NCBI RefSeq assembly: GCF_040529185.1
Contig: NZ_CP159510.1
Coordinates: 2,232,001-2,296,000, forward strand
Source: Sporolactobacillus sp. Y61
GTDB lineage: Bacteria > Bacillota > Bacilli > Bacillales > Sporolactobacillaceae
DNA length: 64,000 nucleotides
Direction of reading: 5' to 3'
The notes beneath the pieces were generated by a model. The model was not told the origin of the DNA, did no database searches, and was given only the letters and a program-made list of their open reading frames with translations. The translations under genes and the position numbers were made by a program. Of this stretch, positions 26,247 to 34,545 are shown one piece after another. Within the stretch, counting starts at the first letter, position 1, and every line of letters begins with the position of its first letter.

Positions 26247-27731
26247 GTGAAGCAGACCAATAGAAGCATTGTCATGACCGGTCTCATGATCGGAACATTT
26301 CTGACAGCGATTGAAGGAACGGTAATCAGTACGGCCATCCCAAGCATTGTCAGTGATTTACACGGAATCCGGATCATGGACTGGGCGTTTTCCATATTTA
26401 TGCTGACGTCTGCTGTGACTGTCCCTCTCTTTGGTAAACTGTCTGATGTGTTTGGCAGGAAACGTCTGTTTACCATTGGAACGGGGTTCTTTCTGTTCGG
26501 TTCTGCTCTTTGTGGCCTTTCCTGGTCCATGGAATCTTTTATCACGGCCAGAGGGATTCAGGGGATTGGCGCAGGCGGTGTGATGACGATCAGCACAACG
26601 ATTATCGGCGATATTTTTCCGATAAAAACCCGGGCGAAGATGTTTGGAATGATCGGGATGATCTGGGGTGTCGCGGGAATCTTCGGACCACTTGTTGGCG
26701 GTTTTTTTGTCGACGCTCTTTCCTGGCACTGGATCTTTTTTATTAATATACCTTTTGGCCTGACCTCAGTTTTCCTGATTACAACAGGTTTTAAAGAAAA
26801 CAGGCGCAGAAAAAAGCAGAAAATTGATGTGGCGGGTGCAGCGTCGTTTACAATTAGTATGGCTGCCCTTTTATATGGACTTCAGAGAGCAGGGGAAAGC
26901 GGAAGATGGCTTGATGCTCAGAATCTGATCCTGTTTACCCTTTTTATTACTGTACTCGCTCTATTTCTGTATATTGAAACAAGGGCAGAAGATCCAATGA
27001 TTCCTGTCTCCGTCCTGTGGCAGCCAATCGTTGCCATTACAAATGGCCTGGCACTTGTGGCAAGTGCCATTCTGATGGGCAACGACATGTATATGCCAAT
27101 GTGGCTGCAGGGCCTGCTCGGGTACAGCGCAATGGCATCCGGCTTTGTACTGACGCCGATGTCCATCACCTGGATGGTTGGATCTTTTCTCTGCGGATGG
27201 CTTCTGGCCCATAGTGGTGTCCGAATCAGTGGATTCATCGGCACCGGGCTGCTTCTGGCGGGAACGTTCTGGCTGGAATTGCTGGACCCGGGGGTAAACC
27301 CGCTACTGTACTATCTGATCACGTCGCTTCTTGGACTTGGCTTCGGTCTTGCTCTGACATTAACCACGTTATGCGTTCAGTCTGCAGCAGGACATCAGAT
27401 GCGTGGTGCGGCAACGGCTTCAAACCAGTTTTTTCGAAGTGTCGGCCAGGCCATAGGAGCTGCAGTTTTCGGGGCTTACTTTAATACAAGTGCAGCGGAA
27501 AGAGCACTCTGTCACGGCCAGGATCCGGAACGGGTGTTGAACGGGCTTAATGCGATGCTTCACTCCGGGGGCGGGCGTGATCATCCATCTTATGGTCAGA
27601 TTTTTCAGGACGTCCTTTTTTTCAGTATTCACCACGTGTTTGTCGTGATGACCATTCTTGCGATTGCTGCCGTAATCATCGCTTTCTTTCTGCCGGGTCA
27701 GTTACCTGATGAGAAAGATCATAAGGTATAA
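26247..27731 (+). CDS. DHA2-family (14-TM) MFS drug efflux transporter
   Basis: 494 residues from GTG 26247 behind AGAGGACC. About fourteen hydrophobic spans and the EmrB/QacA signatures are visible: FLTAIEGTVISTAIPSIVSD in span 1 (conserved Asp/Glu), GKLSDVFGRKRLF between spans 2 and 3 (motif A), RGIQGIGAGGVMT, and the motif C-like GVAGIFGPLVGGFF in span 5. It is a proton-driven multidrug pump; the substrate is unknown. Its 3' end overlaps the convergent tgl gene by 13 bases. No regulator gene is adjacent. Confidence 0.92.
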   Translation: MKQTNRSIVMTGLMIGTFLTAIEGTVISTAIPSIVSDLHGIRIMDWAFSIFMLTSAVTVPLFGKLSDVFGRKRLFTIGTGFFLFGSALCGLSWSMESFITARGIQGIGAGGVMTISTTIIGDIFPIKTRAKMFGMIGMIWGVAGIFGPLVGGFFVDALSWHWIFFINIPFGLTSVFLITTGFKENRRRKKQKIDVAGAASFTISMAALLYGLQRAGESGRWLDAQNLILFTLFITVLALFLYIETRAEDPMIPVSVLWQPIVAITNGLALVASAILMGNDMYMPMWLQGLLGYSAMASGFVLTPMSITWMVGSFLCGWLLAHSGVRISGFIGTGLLLAGTFWLELLDPGVNPLLYYLITSLLGLGFGLALTLTTLCVQSAAGHQMRGAATASNQFFRSVGQAIGAAVFGAYFNTSAAERALCHGQDPERVLNGLNAMLHSGGGRDHPSYGQIFQDVLFFSIHHVFVVMTILAIAAVIIAFFLPGQLPDEKDHKV

Positions 27732-28519
27732 AATGAGGTCCCGGCTGCGACCCGGATACTGTCCATTCGTGATCCGTCTGCCAGCGATGAAAGGGCGAGA
27801 TAATCCGGACGGGTGGCTCCTGTCATCAGGAAGGCGGAAACACGTGCGCCTCTGCGCCTGTATTTATTTAATTCCGCGATGATCTCATTGGCTCGATGGA
27901 TGCCAATCCCGTGGCCATAGTATAGCCCGCCGGAAAGATCTACGGCGTTTTCACCCTGCCACTGTGGTGTCTGAGGATTGACTTCCGGATTTTTAAAATA
28001 ACGAACATCTCCGGGGATCCCTCCCCCAACGCGTCCGGCGTTTCTCAGAGGAAAGAGCGGGTGGTTCTGCCAGTCCCAAAGATACAGGTGCTGAAAAATT
28101 TCATTAAATCTGTGATCTGAAATCGTTTCAATCAATGCTTTGTAAAAGACAATCATCATTGCCGTAGCGCATTCAAAGGCGTAGGCCCTGCCATTTGTAT
28201 AAATATCCCTTATGGCGTCTGCCGGTCGCCGTTCCGGTCTGAGTTCAAAACCTCCGTCTCCTGTAAGCAGCCAGAAATTTTCATTACAGGTGGAGTAATA
28301 AAAGGTTGCGAAAGCAGATCCGCTTTCGAGAAGGGCATGTGAGGCTTCGATTGTTTCATTTCTCATTTTTATTTCAAAGACCAGCTCTCTTTGCGATGGA
28401 TAAGCGAACCATTCTCCGGATTCGGCCATTGATCGGAATATTTCAACCGAATAACGTCCGTAATCTGTATATTGTCCGTACATATCTGCATTCAGAACCT
28501 GATTTGCTGCAATGATCAT
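27719..28519 (-). CDS. tgl: Protein-glutamine gamma-glutamyltransferase, spore-coat transglutaminase
   Basis: 266 residues (B. subtilis Tgl has 245). It cross-links coat proteins through epsilon-(gamma-glutamyl)lysine bonds during sporulation. The active-site cysteine lies in GRAYAFECATAMMIVFYKAL, the most conserved segment; other family stretches are SGSAFATFYYSTCNENFW, YLWDWQNH, RYFKNPEVNPQTPQWQGEN and YGHGIGI. The start ATG 28519 overlaps the stop of the upstream unknown gene by four bases. Its presence is the clearest sign that the host forms endospores. C-terminal extension relative to B. subtilis is about 20 residues. Confidence 0.95.
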   Translation of the reverse strand: MIIAANQVLNADMYGQYTDYGRYSVEIFRSMAESGEWFAYPSQRELVFEIKMRNETIEASHALLESGSAFATFYYSTCNENFWLLTGDGGFELRPERRPADAIRDIYTNGRAYAFECATAMMIVFYKALIETISDHRFNEIFQHLYLWDWQNHPLFPLRNAGRVGGGIPGDVRYFKNPEVNPQTPQWQGENAVDLSGGLYYGHGIGIHRANEIIAELNKYRRRGARVSAFLMTGATRPDYLALSSLADGSRMDSIRVAAGTSFYTL

Positions 28520-29499
28520 GTGCCTTCACCTCTGATTGTCAGGACATTCAGCGATTTCAGCTGTTTCTGAAGTGGCAGACTGATCCATCTTCTCCATTGG
28601 CCGGGCTGCTGTTTTCTCAGGCCGGCCGAATAAGCGGCTAAGAAGACCTGCGTCTTGCCGGGAAGTTTTACAAAATCTGAATAAGTCTTCTGTTCATCCG
28701 GCAACAGGTTCTGGATCGGTTCACCGCTTCCGGGATTTACTGTTTTTCCAAGATATTTGGCGCTGTAATGAATCCGGAACGGTCGCCCGTCCGGCAGGGC
28801 ATCATTCGTCTCGCCTGTATAAACGAGATAATTGCCGTTTTCCTCATACCATGTTTCAAACGCAAGAAAAGCCGTTTTATTGTCGGCGGCATGACGTACC
28901 TCGGGAATAAAACCGAGAAGCCGGCGGGCATAATGACTTTCTACATTCTGATCAGAAAGCAGATAATTACTTATGTGAACGAGCATCACCGGATTTGCTG
29001 TCTCAAGCATGGCACTGATCAGATAATGCCTCTGGCTTTTATTTTTATAACGATAGAATATCAGATTAACCATTTCGCGAATCCAGTCCTGATGAAAAGT
29101 ATGGAGGATATGGATGGCCGTCTGATCAATAACCTGGGTGTAATCGGTGGAGATGATATTTTTCCAGCCTGATCTGAGAATCCACAGCAGGGAGTCCACG
29201 ACCAGATCATGCTGCTCGGGAAACGGGGCATCTGCCTGGATACCCAGATCTGCACCATGAAGCACATTCTGTATATGCGCAAGAGCAATTTTCGGACGGT
29301 CATCAATTTCGGATCCCCGCATGTCCAGCTGGTCCCGAAGAAGAAACAGTACCGGAAATTCCAGCTGCGGATCATTAATCAGTGAGGCTGCATAATCCCT
29401 GCCCATACGCAGATTTTCCGCCCATTTCATCGGCAGCATTTCCGGCCGATTCCGGCGGAGTGTGTTCAGATCATTAACGGATCCATGATCTCCGGACAT
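28516..29499 (-). CDS. Uncharacterised protein translationally coupled to tgl
   Basis: 327 residues from ATG 29499, behind GGAGGTG (a start at 29526 lacks one). No signal peptide, membrane span or known domain is apparent. It is rich in His, Trp, Asn and Gln (for example IHILHTFHQDWIREMV and RKQQPGQWRRWISLPLQKQL), with several Lys/Gln pairs. The four-base overlap with tgl implies coupled translation and hence a role in the spore coat, perhaps a Tgl partner or substrate; this is inference from position only. B. subtilis tgl has no such companion to my knowledge. Confidence 0.7.
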   Translation of the reverse strand: MSGDHGSVNDLNTLRRNRPEMLPMKWAENLRMGRDYAASLINDPQLEFPVLFLLRDQLDMRGSEIDDRPKIALAHIQNVLHGADLGIQADAPFPEQHDLVVDSLLWILRSGWKNIISTDYTQVIDQTAIHILHTFHQDWIREMVNLIFYRYKNKSQRHYLISAMLETANPVMLVHISNYLLSDQNVESHYARRLLGFIPEVRHAADNKTAFLAFETWYEENGNYLVYTGETNDALPDGRPFRIHYSAKYLGKTVNPGSGEPIQNLLPDEQKTYSDFVKLPGKTQVFLAAYSAGLRKQQPGQWRRWISLPLQKQLKSLNVLTIRGEGT

Positions 29500-29737
29500 A
29501 TCAGCACCTCCAGGGGGTGTCAACACTGTAATATTACCTATATGAGCGTTCAGAAATGTTTATGCGGATTAACGGATCCGTCCCAGGATACGGATATCAA
29601 TCGTGACAGATAAGATATGTTACACTTATTAAGAAAACCCGCGGGGGAGGGATGAAGCCCTCCATGAATTAAAGTTTCACTTTATACTTTCTTTAAAGAG
29701 CAGAAAAAAGAAATAAACAGACAGGGATGATGTGTTT

Positions 29738-30532
29738 ATGAAGCAGTACCTTGATCTCTGCCGGAGGGTCCTTGAAGAAGGGCACCGGAAATCCGACAGG
29801 ACGGGAACAGGAACAATCAGTGTGTTTGGCCACCAGATGAGATTCAATCTGCAGGATGGATTTCCACTTTTAACAACAAAAAAGCTGCATGTGAAATCGA
29901 TTATATATGAGCTGCTCTGGTTCCTGAAGGGGGATACCAATGTCAGGTATCTGCAGGAACATGGGGTGAGGATATGGAATGAATGGGCGGACGAACATGG
30001 AGAGCTGGGGCCGATTTACGGTCATCAGTGGCGTTCCTGGCCAGGAAAGAACGGACAAACCATCGATCAGATCAAATGGGTTGTTGATCAGATCAGAAAA
30101 CATCCGGATTCGAGACGATTAATTGTTACAGCCTGGAATCCGGCAGACGTTCCCGAAATGGCTCTTCCACCGTGCCATTGCCTTTTTCAGTTTTATGTAA
30201 ATGAAGGCAAACTGAGCTGTCAGCTGTACCAGCGCAGTGCCGATATTTTTCTCGGTGTGCCCTTTAATATTGCTTCATATGCGCTTCTGACGCATATGAT
30301 TGCTCATGTGACCGGCCTTCAACCGGGAGTGTTCATTCATACGCTGGGCGATGCGCATATTTATCTGAATCATGTCAATCAGGTCAAAAAGCAGCTTGAA
30401 CGTACACCACGGCCTCTGCCACAGCTGAAGATTATGAGGGATGTATCCTCAGTGTTTGATTTCCGATATGAGGACTTTAAAATAGAAGGGTATCATCCCT
30501 ATCCGCACATTAAAGGCGAGGTGTCCGTATGA
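29738..30532 (+). CDS. thyA: Thymidylate synthase
   Basis: 264 residues from ATG 29738, the E. coli ThyA length; GTG 29732 is a less likely start. It methylates dUMP to dTMP with methylene-THF. The catalytic cysteine is in [13 protein letters not shown], with [17 protein letters not shown] and [10 protein letters not shown] as further signatures. It overlaps dfrA by four bases (ATGA), giving the classic thyA-dfrA unit in which DHFR recycles the dihydrofolate made by ThyA. The formate-THF ligase gene, 8.5 kb upstream, feeds the same one-carbon pool. Confidence 0.97.
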   Translation: MKQYLDLCRRVLEEGHRKSDRTGTGTISVFGHQMRFNLQDGFPLLTTKKLHVKSIIYELLWFLKGDTNVRYLQEHGVRIWNEWADEHGELGPIYGHQWRSWPGKNGQTIDQIKWVVDQIRKHPDSRRLIVTAWNPADVPEMALPPCHCLFQFYVNEGKLSCQLYQRSADIFLGVPFNIASYALLTHMIAHVTGLQPGVFIHTLGDAHIYLNHVNQVKKQLERTPRPLPQLKIMRDVSSVFDFRYEDFKIEGYHPYPHIKGEVSV

Positions 30533-31014
30533 TCTCCTTTCTTGTCGCTATGGACATCAATGGACTGATTGGTCGCAAGAATAAATTACCCTGGCATCTT
30601 CCCGCAGATCTGAAATATTTTAAAAAAGTCACCATGGGACATCCCATCATCATGGGAAGAAAAACATTTGAATCGATAGGAAGACCTTTACCCGGGAGAA
30701 AAAATATTGTTTTCACTCGTCATACCGATTTTAGCCATGAAGGTGTGACTGTATTCCATTCTTCTGATGCGTTTCTGAAAAGTGGCATCCCTTTTGGCCG
30801 GGAATGTTTTATCATTGGCGGAAATCAGATTTTCCAGACCTTTGCTCCGTATGCCGATCGGCTGTATCTGACCCGGCTCCATGCTGCATTTGAGGGCGAT
30901 ACTTATTTTACCGCTTTCCATGAGAAAGAGTGGAAGCTTGTTTCAGAAAAAGAGGGGAAAATGGATCAATATAATGTATTTCCCTACACTTTCCAGATCT
31001 ATGAACGTGCATAA
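30529..31014 (+). CDS. dfrA: Dihydrofolate reductase
   Basis: 161 residues. It reduces dihydrofolate to tetrahydrofolate with NADPH and is the trimethoprim target. Motifs: [20 protein letters not shown] with the Met20-type loop and Trp, the substrate Asp in PADLKYF, NADPH-contacting [15 protein letters not shown], and FIIGGNQIF. Its ATG overlaps the thyA stop. Residues at the usual trimethoprim-resistance positions cannot be judged without alignment. Confidence 0.96.
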   Translation: MISFLVAMDINGLIGRKNKLPWHLPADLKYFKKVTMGHPIIMGRKTFESIGRPLPGRKNIVFTRHTDFSHEGVTVFHSSDAFLKSGIPFGRECFIIGGNQIFQTFAPYADRLYLTRLHAAFEGDTYFTAFHEKEWKLVSEKEGKMDQYNVFPYTFQIYERA

Positions 31015-31092
31015 AATGGAGTGGACGGTGTTCCGTCACCCTTTAATGAATATGTGAATATCCTGTTAAAAAGGGTTACGGAGTTGAAAACT

Positions 31093-31314
31093 ATGGGCAT
31101 ATATCATCTGCAGCTTCTATCCTGTTATGTCCTGGTCGGCCTGCTGATGGGCTGGACGCTTGGCTTTCTGCCGTTTTGGTACTCATGGCGAAAAAAACAT
31201 CTGGTACTCCTTATTATATTGACGATGACCTGGCTTCCTGTTGCTATTGCTGCCCTGCTCGTTGCACCGATTTTCAACACGTTTTATTCAGAGAAACGTG
31301 AGGAAGTAAAATAA
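31093..31314 (+). CDS. Small two-TM membrane protein of unknown function
   Basis: 73 residues from ATG 31093, behind CGGAG; the frame is open to 31021 but without a good site. Two hydrophobic spans (HLQLLSCYVLVGLLMGW and VLLIILTMTWLPVAIAALLV) are joined by a short basic loop WYSWRKKH, and the tail is charged. No family recognised. It follows dfrA by 78 bases in the same direction and precedes a terminator, so it may be the last gene of the thyA unit. Confidence 0.6.
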   Translation: MGIYHLQLLSCYVLVGLLMGWTLGFLPFWYSWRKKHLVLLIILTMTWLPVAIAALLVAPIFNTFYSEKREEVK

Positions 31315-31343
31315 AACGGCTCCGAACGGATGGAGTCGTTTTC
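31314..31343 (+). terminator. Terminator after the small membrane gene
   Basis: AAACGGCTCC pairs with GGAGTCGTTT (one G-T pair), followed by TCTCT; moderate T-tail. Confidence 0.65.
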
Positions 31344-31506
31344 TCTGTGCCTGAATTCGCGATTTCATTCAACTTCAGGCAGGAAAAACGGACAGGCTGA
31401 CGTATCATATGAAAACTGATTTATGGCAAGCGTATTTAAACAATAAATTAATTTTCTTGAAAAAAATTTGAAATGACTTTAAATCGATCAAATAATTGGG
31501 TAAGAT

Positions 31507-31529
31507 AATAATACTGTGTATGTATTATT
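31507..31529. promoter_or_regulatory. Perfect inverted repeat upstream of gapN (1)
   Basis: AATAATAC and GTATTATT, 8-bp perfect arms with a 7-base spacer, about 180 bases before the gapN start. A candidate operator; no known consensus recognised. Confidence 0.4.
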
Positions 31530-31630
31530 TGACCCGAAATTCCTCTGACTATGAGCAAAATACTGGAAAATGAGAAGATTTCATGCAATGATGTTTTTAT
31601 AGAGATCTCATGGAAAGTGAAATCTATTGC

Positions 31631-31649
31631 TTCACATAGCGCATGTGAA
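31631..31649. promoter_or_regulatory. Perfect inverted repeat upstream of gapN (2)
   Basis: TTCACAT and ATGTGAA around AGCGC. A neighbouring GTGAA half-site at 31617-31621 makes a tandem pattern. It lies 58 bases before the gapN start and may be a repressor or activator site. Confidence 0.4.
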
Positions 31650-31706
31650 AGAAAAAAATTGTCAATGGTTTCTGATCAATTGGCAAATAAAAGGAGTAAT
31701 GAACAT

Positions 31707-33158
31707 ATGGCTTCAAATGTTTCAGAACTGACCACTTATGATGCGTATTTGGCCGGCGAGTGGAAAAAGAGCTCTTCTGGTGAGACGATTGCCATACAGT
31801 CCCCGTATCTTCATGATACGATCGGACGCGTTCAGGCTGTGACACAGGATGAAGTGGATCAGGCAATCAAGGCTGCCCATAAAGCGCAGAAAGAGTGGGC
31901 ATCGCTTTCGCTGAGCGAACGCGGGGTCTTTCTGAATCGCTGGGCCGATGAGCTGGTCAAAAATGAACAGGATATCGCCAGATCCGTTATGAAGGAAGTA
32001 GGGAAGGGATTCAAAGATTCCAGAAAAGAAGTCGTCCGGACTGCCGATCTGATCCGTTATACTGTTCAGGAAGCTCTGCATATGCATGGAGAAAGCCTGA
32101 GAGGTGACGGATTCCCGGGTGGTCCACAGAAGAAACTGGGTATCGTAGAGCGAGTTCCACTGGGTGTCGTTCTGGCCATCTCACCCTTTAACTACCCGAT
32201 TAATCTGGCTGCATCAAAGATTGCACCTGCGCTCATGGCTGGTAATGGTGTAATTTTCAAACCGGCCACACAGGGTTCAATCAGCGGCATAAAGATGATC
32301 GAAGCTCTTGACCGTGCAGGACTGCCAAAGGGGCTGCTGAGTCTGACTACCGGCCGCGGTTCTGTCATTGGTGATTACCTTGTTGAACATAAGGGAATCG
32401 ACATGATCAGTTTTACCGGCGGCTCAAAGACCGGACGTCATCTGTCTAAACAGTCTGTGATGATTCCGCTTGTACTGGAACTTGGAGGAAAGGATCCTGC
32501 CATTGTCTGTGACGATGCCGATATGGATGTTGCCGTAAAAAGCATCATGAATGGTGCCTTTTCATATTCCGGTCAGCGCTGCACGGCGATCAAGCGTGTC
32601 CTGGTCAACGAAAAGGTTGCCGATGAGCTTGTGAACCGGCTGAAAGCAGAAGTTGAAAAACTGACTATCGGATCTCCGGAAGACGACAGTACGATTGTAC
32701 CTTTGATTAGTGATAAATCTGCTGATTTTGTCCAGAGTCTGATTGACGATGCTCTGACTAAAAAAGCGACACTCGTTACAGGAAATAAACGTGAACGGAA
32801 TCTGATCTATCCGACACTTCTTGATCATGTAACAGAAGATATGGATGTTGCCTGGATTGAACCATTTGGACCTGTACTGCCGATCATCCGTGTTTCATCA
32901 GATGAGCAGGCTGTCGAAATGGCTAACAAGTCGGAATACGGTCTGCAGGCCAGCGTTTTCTCTCAGGATATTGACCGCGCCCTGGAAGTAGCAAAAGAGG
33001 TCGAAGCAGGTACGGTTCAGATCAACGGACGTACGGAGCGCGGGCCGGACCACTTCCCGTTCCTTGGTGTCAAAGCATCGGGCATGGGTGTCCAGGGTAT
33101 CCACAACAGTCTGGTTTCCATGTCACGCCAGAGAGTAACGGTTATGAACCTGAAATAA
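31707..33158 (+). CDS. gapN: NADP-dependent non-phosphorylating glyceraldehyde-3-phosphate dehydrogenase
   Basis: 483 residues from ATG 31707 behind AAAAGGAG; the frame extends to 31551 but covers the operator region. It is an aldehyde dehydrogenase-superfamily enzyme oxidising glyceraldehyde-3-P directly to 3-phosphoglycerate with NADPH formation. The signature residues are Asn in SPFNYPINLAASKIAPAL, Glu in LVLELGGKDPAIV and the catalytic Cys in SGQRCTAIKRVLV. The YDAYLAGEWKKS start, RGDGFPGG, and the NGRTERGPDHFPFLG segment are typical of GapN rather than of other ALDHs. It is monocistronic. With zwf it supplies NADPH. Confidence 0.92.
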   Translation: MASNVSELTTYDAYLAGEWKKSSSGETIAIQSPYLHDTIGRVQAVTQDEVDQAIKAAHKAQKEWASLSLSERGVFLNRWADELVKNEQDIARSVMKEVGKGFKDSRKEVVRTADLIRYTVQEALHMHGESLRGDGFPGGPQKKLGIVERVPLGVVLAISPFNYPINLAASKIAPALMAGNGVIFKPATQGSISGIKMIEALDRAGLPKGLLSLTTGRGSVIGDYLVEHKGIDMISFTGGSKTGRHLSKQSVMIPLVLELGGKDPAIVCDDADMDVAVKSIMNGAFSYSGQRCTAIKRVLVNEKVADELVNRLKAEVEKLTIGSPEDDSTIVPLISDKSADFVQSLIDDALTKKATLVTGNKRERNLIYPTLLDHVTEDMDVAWIEPFGPVLPIIRVSSDEQAVEMANKSEYGLQASVFSQDIDRALEVAKEVEAGTVQINGRTERGPDHFPFLGVKASGMGVQGIHNSLVSMSRQRVTVMNLK

Positions 33159-33172
33159 AATATTTTATCTGA

Positions 33173-33198
33173 AGAGGCGATTATAGCCTCTTTTTTTT
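33173..33198 (+). terminator. Terminator after gapN
   Basis: AGAGGC/GCCTCT stem with a 7-base loop, then a run of eight T (33191-33198). Confidence 0.87.
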
Positions 33199-33267
33199 GT
33201 ATTATTTCAATGCAGAAGGCAGACCTTGCCTGTCCATCAGCAAGGTGGGGTAAAGATACCCCCTGAA

Positions 33268-33615
33268 TCAATAAAATGGTCCCGGTCCGTAAGATGGTCC
33301 GTAAGGCGGCTGAATATAGGGTGGATAAGCAGGGGCAGGGGGGCCAAAGGGATAAGGACGGATTCCGATGATGGTACTCAATCCGATTCCAAGCAAACTC
33401 CCGGCAAAGCCTCCCCAGAAAGCCTGCTGACCGAAACCTGGTCCAAAAAATCCCGGATTTCGCCCATCTCTTTGCTCGTTTATTGCGTCGAATGGTAAAA
33501 TATAGACATGATCCTGATCTACGGATTCAATGATACCTGTAAGTATGGATCCGTCATCAATCTGTATTTCAACAGGCAGATGAATAAATGACTGATAATA
33601 ATCTGATCCAGACAC
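33268..33615 (-). CDS. Small barrel-domain protein with Gly/Pro/Tyr-rich C-terminus, putative spore-coat protein
   Basis: 115 residues from GTG 33615, behind GGAGGAGG; the longer frame upstream has no site. Residues 8-45 (SFIHLPVEIQIDDGSILTGI, then IESVDQDHVYILPF) look like a small SH3/LSm-type barrel as in DUF2642 proteins. The rest is Gly-rich and hydrophobic, ending in a Pro/Tyr repeat (PYPFGPPAPAYPPYIQPPYG). Such tails occur in coat proteins. It resembles the 81-residue protein at 36206-36451. A CATACACTA element 48 bases upstream matches sporulation sigma factor -10 sequences. Coat function is inferred, not shown. Confidence 0.65.
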   Translation of the reverse strand: MSGSDYYQSFIHLPVEIQIDDGSILTGIIESVDQDHVYILPFDAINEQRDGRNPGFFGPGFGQQAFWGGFAGSLLGIGLSTIIGIRPYPFGPPAPAYPPYIQPPYGPSYGPGPFY

Positions 33616-33662
33616 GTTCAATTCCTCCTCCGGGCAAATACAAATCCTCAGATGCCTATACT

Positions 33663-33671
33663 TAGTGTATG
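33663..33671 (-). promoter_or_regulatory. Candidate sporulation (sigma-E/K) -10 element
   Basis: The minus strand reads CATACACTA, fitting CATANNNTA (sigma-K) and CATACAMT (sigma-E). A matching -35 is not clear, so the factor cannot be named. Confidence 0.4.
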
Positions 33672-33773
33672 CATCAGGCCGGAAAGCGGGCAGGCGGTCG
33701 CCCAGATCGGTATTTTCTGCCTGTTCCTGTCTGCCGGGCGCACGGCTGATGTAAGTAGAAAGGGATGAACAGA

Positions 33774-34265
33774 ATGTATGACGTTCGGGAAATTGCAGAT
33801 GATGAGCATGAAGCCATCGGACAGCTCGCAAAGGAGCTCTGGGGCGATCAAATCATGGTTGTCCACAATGAAATATTTGACCTTTCCTGTTTTCCCGGCT
33901 TTCTGGCTGAAGAAAATGGAGGAATCATCGGCTTTCTGACGTACAGACAGATGGGACACGAGGCTGTTGAGATTCTGTCTCTGGACAGTTTTACAGAAAA
34001 CAGAGGTGTCGGTTCCGCCTTACTCGATGCTGTCATACATTACTGTGCCAGAAATTGTGTTCATCGTCTTTTTCTGACGTGCACCAATGATAATTTTCGT
34101 GCCCTCGAATTTTATCAGAAACGAGGGTTTACTCTAACTGCTTTTCGAAGAGGAGCAGTAAACGAGGCAAGAAAACGAAAACCGTCGATACCGTTACGCT
34201 CAAAAAATGGTGTATCCATCGAACATGAACTGGAACTGGATTATTTCCTGCCGGATTCAGTTTGA
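33774..34265 (+). CDS. GNAT-family N-acetyltransferase
   Basis: 163 residues from ATG 33774, behind AGAAAGGG at 9 bases; ATG 33765 would leave no spacing. The acetyl-CoA loop is visible as SFTENRGVGSALLDAV (R/Q-x-x-G-x-G/A, about residues 70-85), preceded by the core strand EIIGFLTYRQMGHEAVEILSL (in part GIIGFLTYRQMGHEAVEIL) and followed by NDNFRALEFYQKRGFTL, the usual motif B region. Substrate unknown. The last bases overlap the promoter of the ABC-F transcription unit. Confidence 0.88.
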   Translation: MYDVREIADDEHEAIGQLAKELWGDQIMVVHNEIFDLSCFPGFLAEENGGIIGFLTYRQMGHEAVEILSLDSFTENRGVGSALLDAVIHYCARNCVHRLFLTCTNDNFRALEFYQKRGFTLTAFRRGAVNEARKRKPSIPLRSKNGVSIEHELELDYFLPDSV

Positions 34266-34290
34266 TCTGGCACGCAAATTGCAGTAAAAT
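34262..34290 (+). promoter_or_regulatory. Promoter of the ABC-F leader transcript
   Basis: TTGATC (34262-34267), 17-base spacer, TAAAAT (34285-34290). The -35 overlaps the GNAT stop codon. Transcription would begin near 34297, giving a leader of about 250 bases before the ABC-F ATG. Confidence 0.65.
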
Positions 34291-34322
34291 GAATATATCT
34301 TTTGAAGGGAAGTGGAAGCCTG

Positions 34323-34361
34323 ATGTTCTTATCCGATGTTCTTACACTCAAATTGGCCTGA
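34323..34361 (+). CDS. 12-residue leader peptide (candidate)
   Basis: ATG 34323 to TGA 34361 encodes MFLSDVLTLKLA, with AGTGGAAG as ribosome binding site. It lies in the leader between a promoter and a terminator that precede the ABC-F gene, the arrangement known for ribosome-mediated attenuation of ABC-F resistance genes such as vmlR. The stop is immediately followed by AGACGG-like sequence complementary to the terminator loop. Confidence 0.4.
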   Translation: MFLSDVLTLKLA

Positions 34362-34453
34362 GACGGGTGAAGTCTGCCTATTTATTAACAGCGGCCAATC
34401 GAGTACGGAATTCGGATAAGGGACAGCTTCTGCTTAATCGTGATTATTCTGCG

Positions 34454-34488
34454 AAAGGGACGGGGCCGTCTGGCTCCGTCCCTTTTTT
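34454..34488 (+). terminator. Leader terminator before the ABC-F gene (possible attenuator)
   Basis: GGGACGG pairs with CCGTCCC around a 12-base loop, followed by six T. AGACGG (34361-34366) can pair with CCGTCT in the loop (34466-34471 region), offering an alternative fold. The ABC-F ATG is 58 bases downstream. Confidence 0.7.
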
Positions 34489-34545
34489 GATACCGTCGTG
34501 CCCTTCTGGCTCTGACGTACCGATGGCCATGAAAGGGGAAGAATT

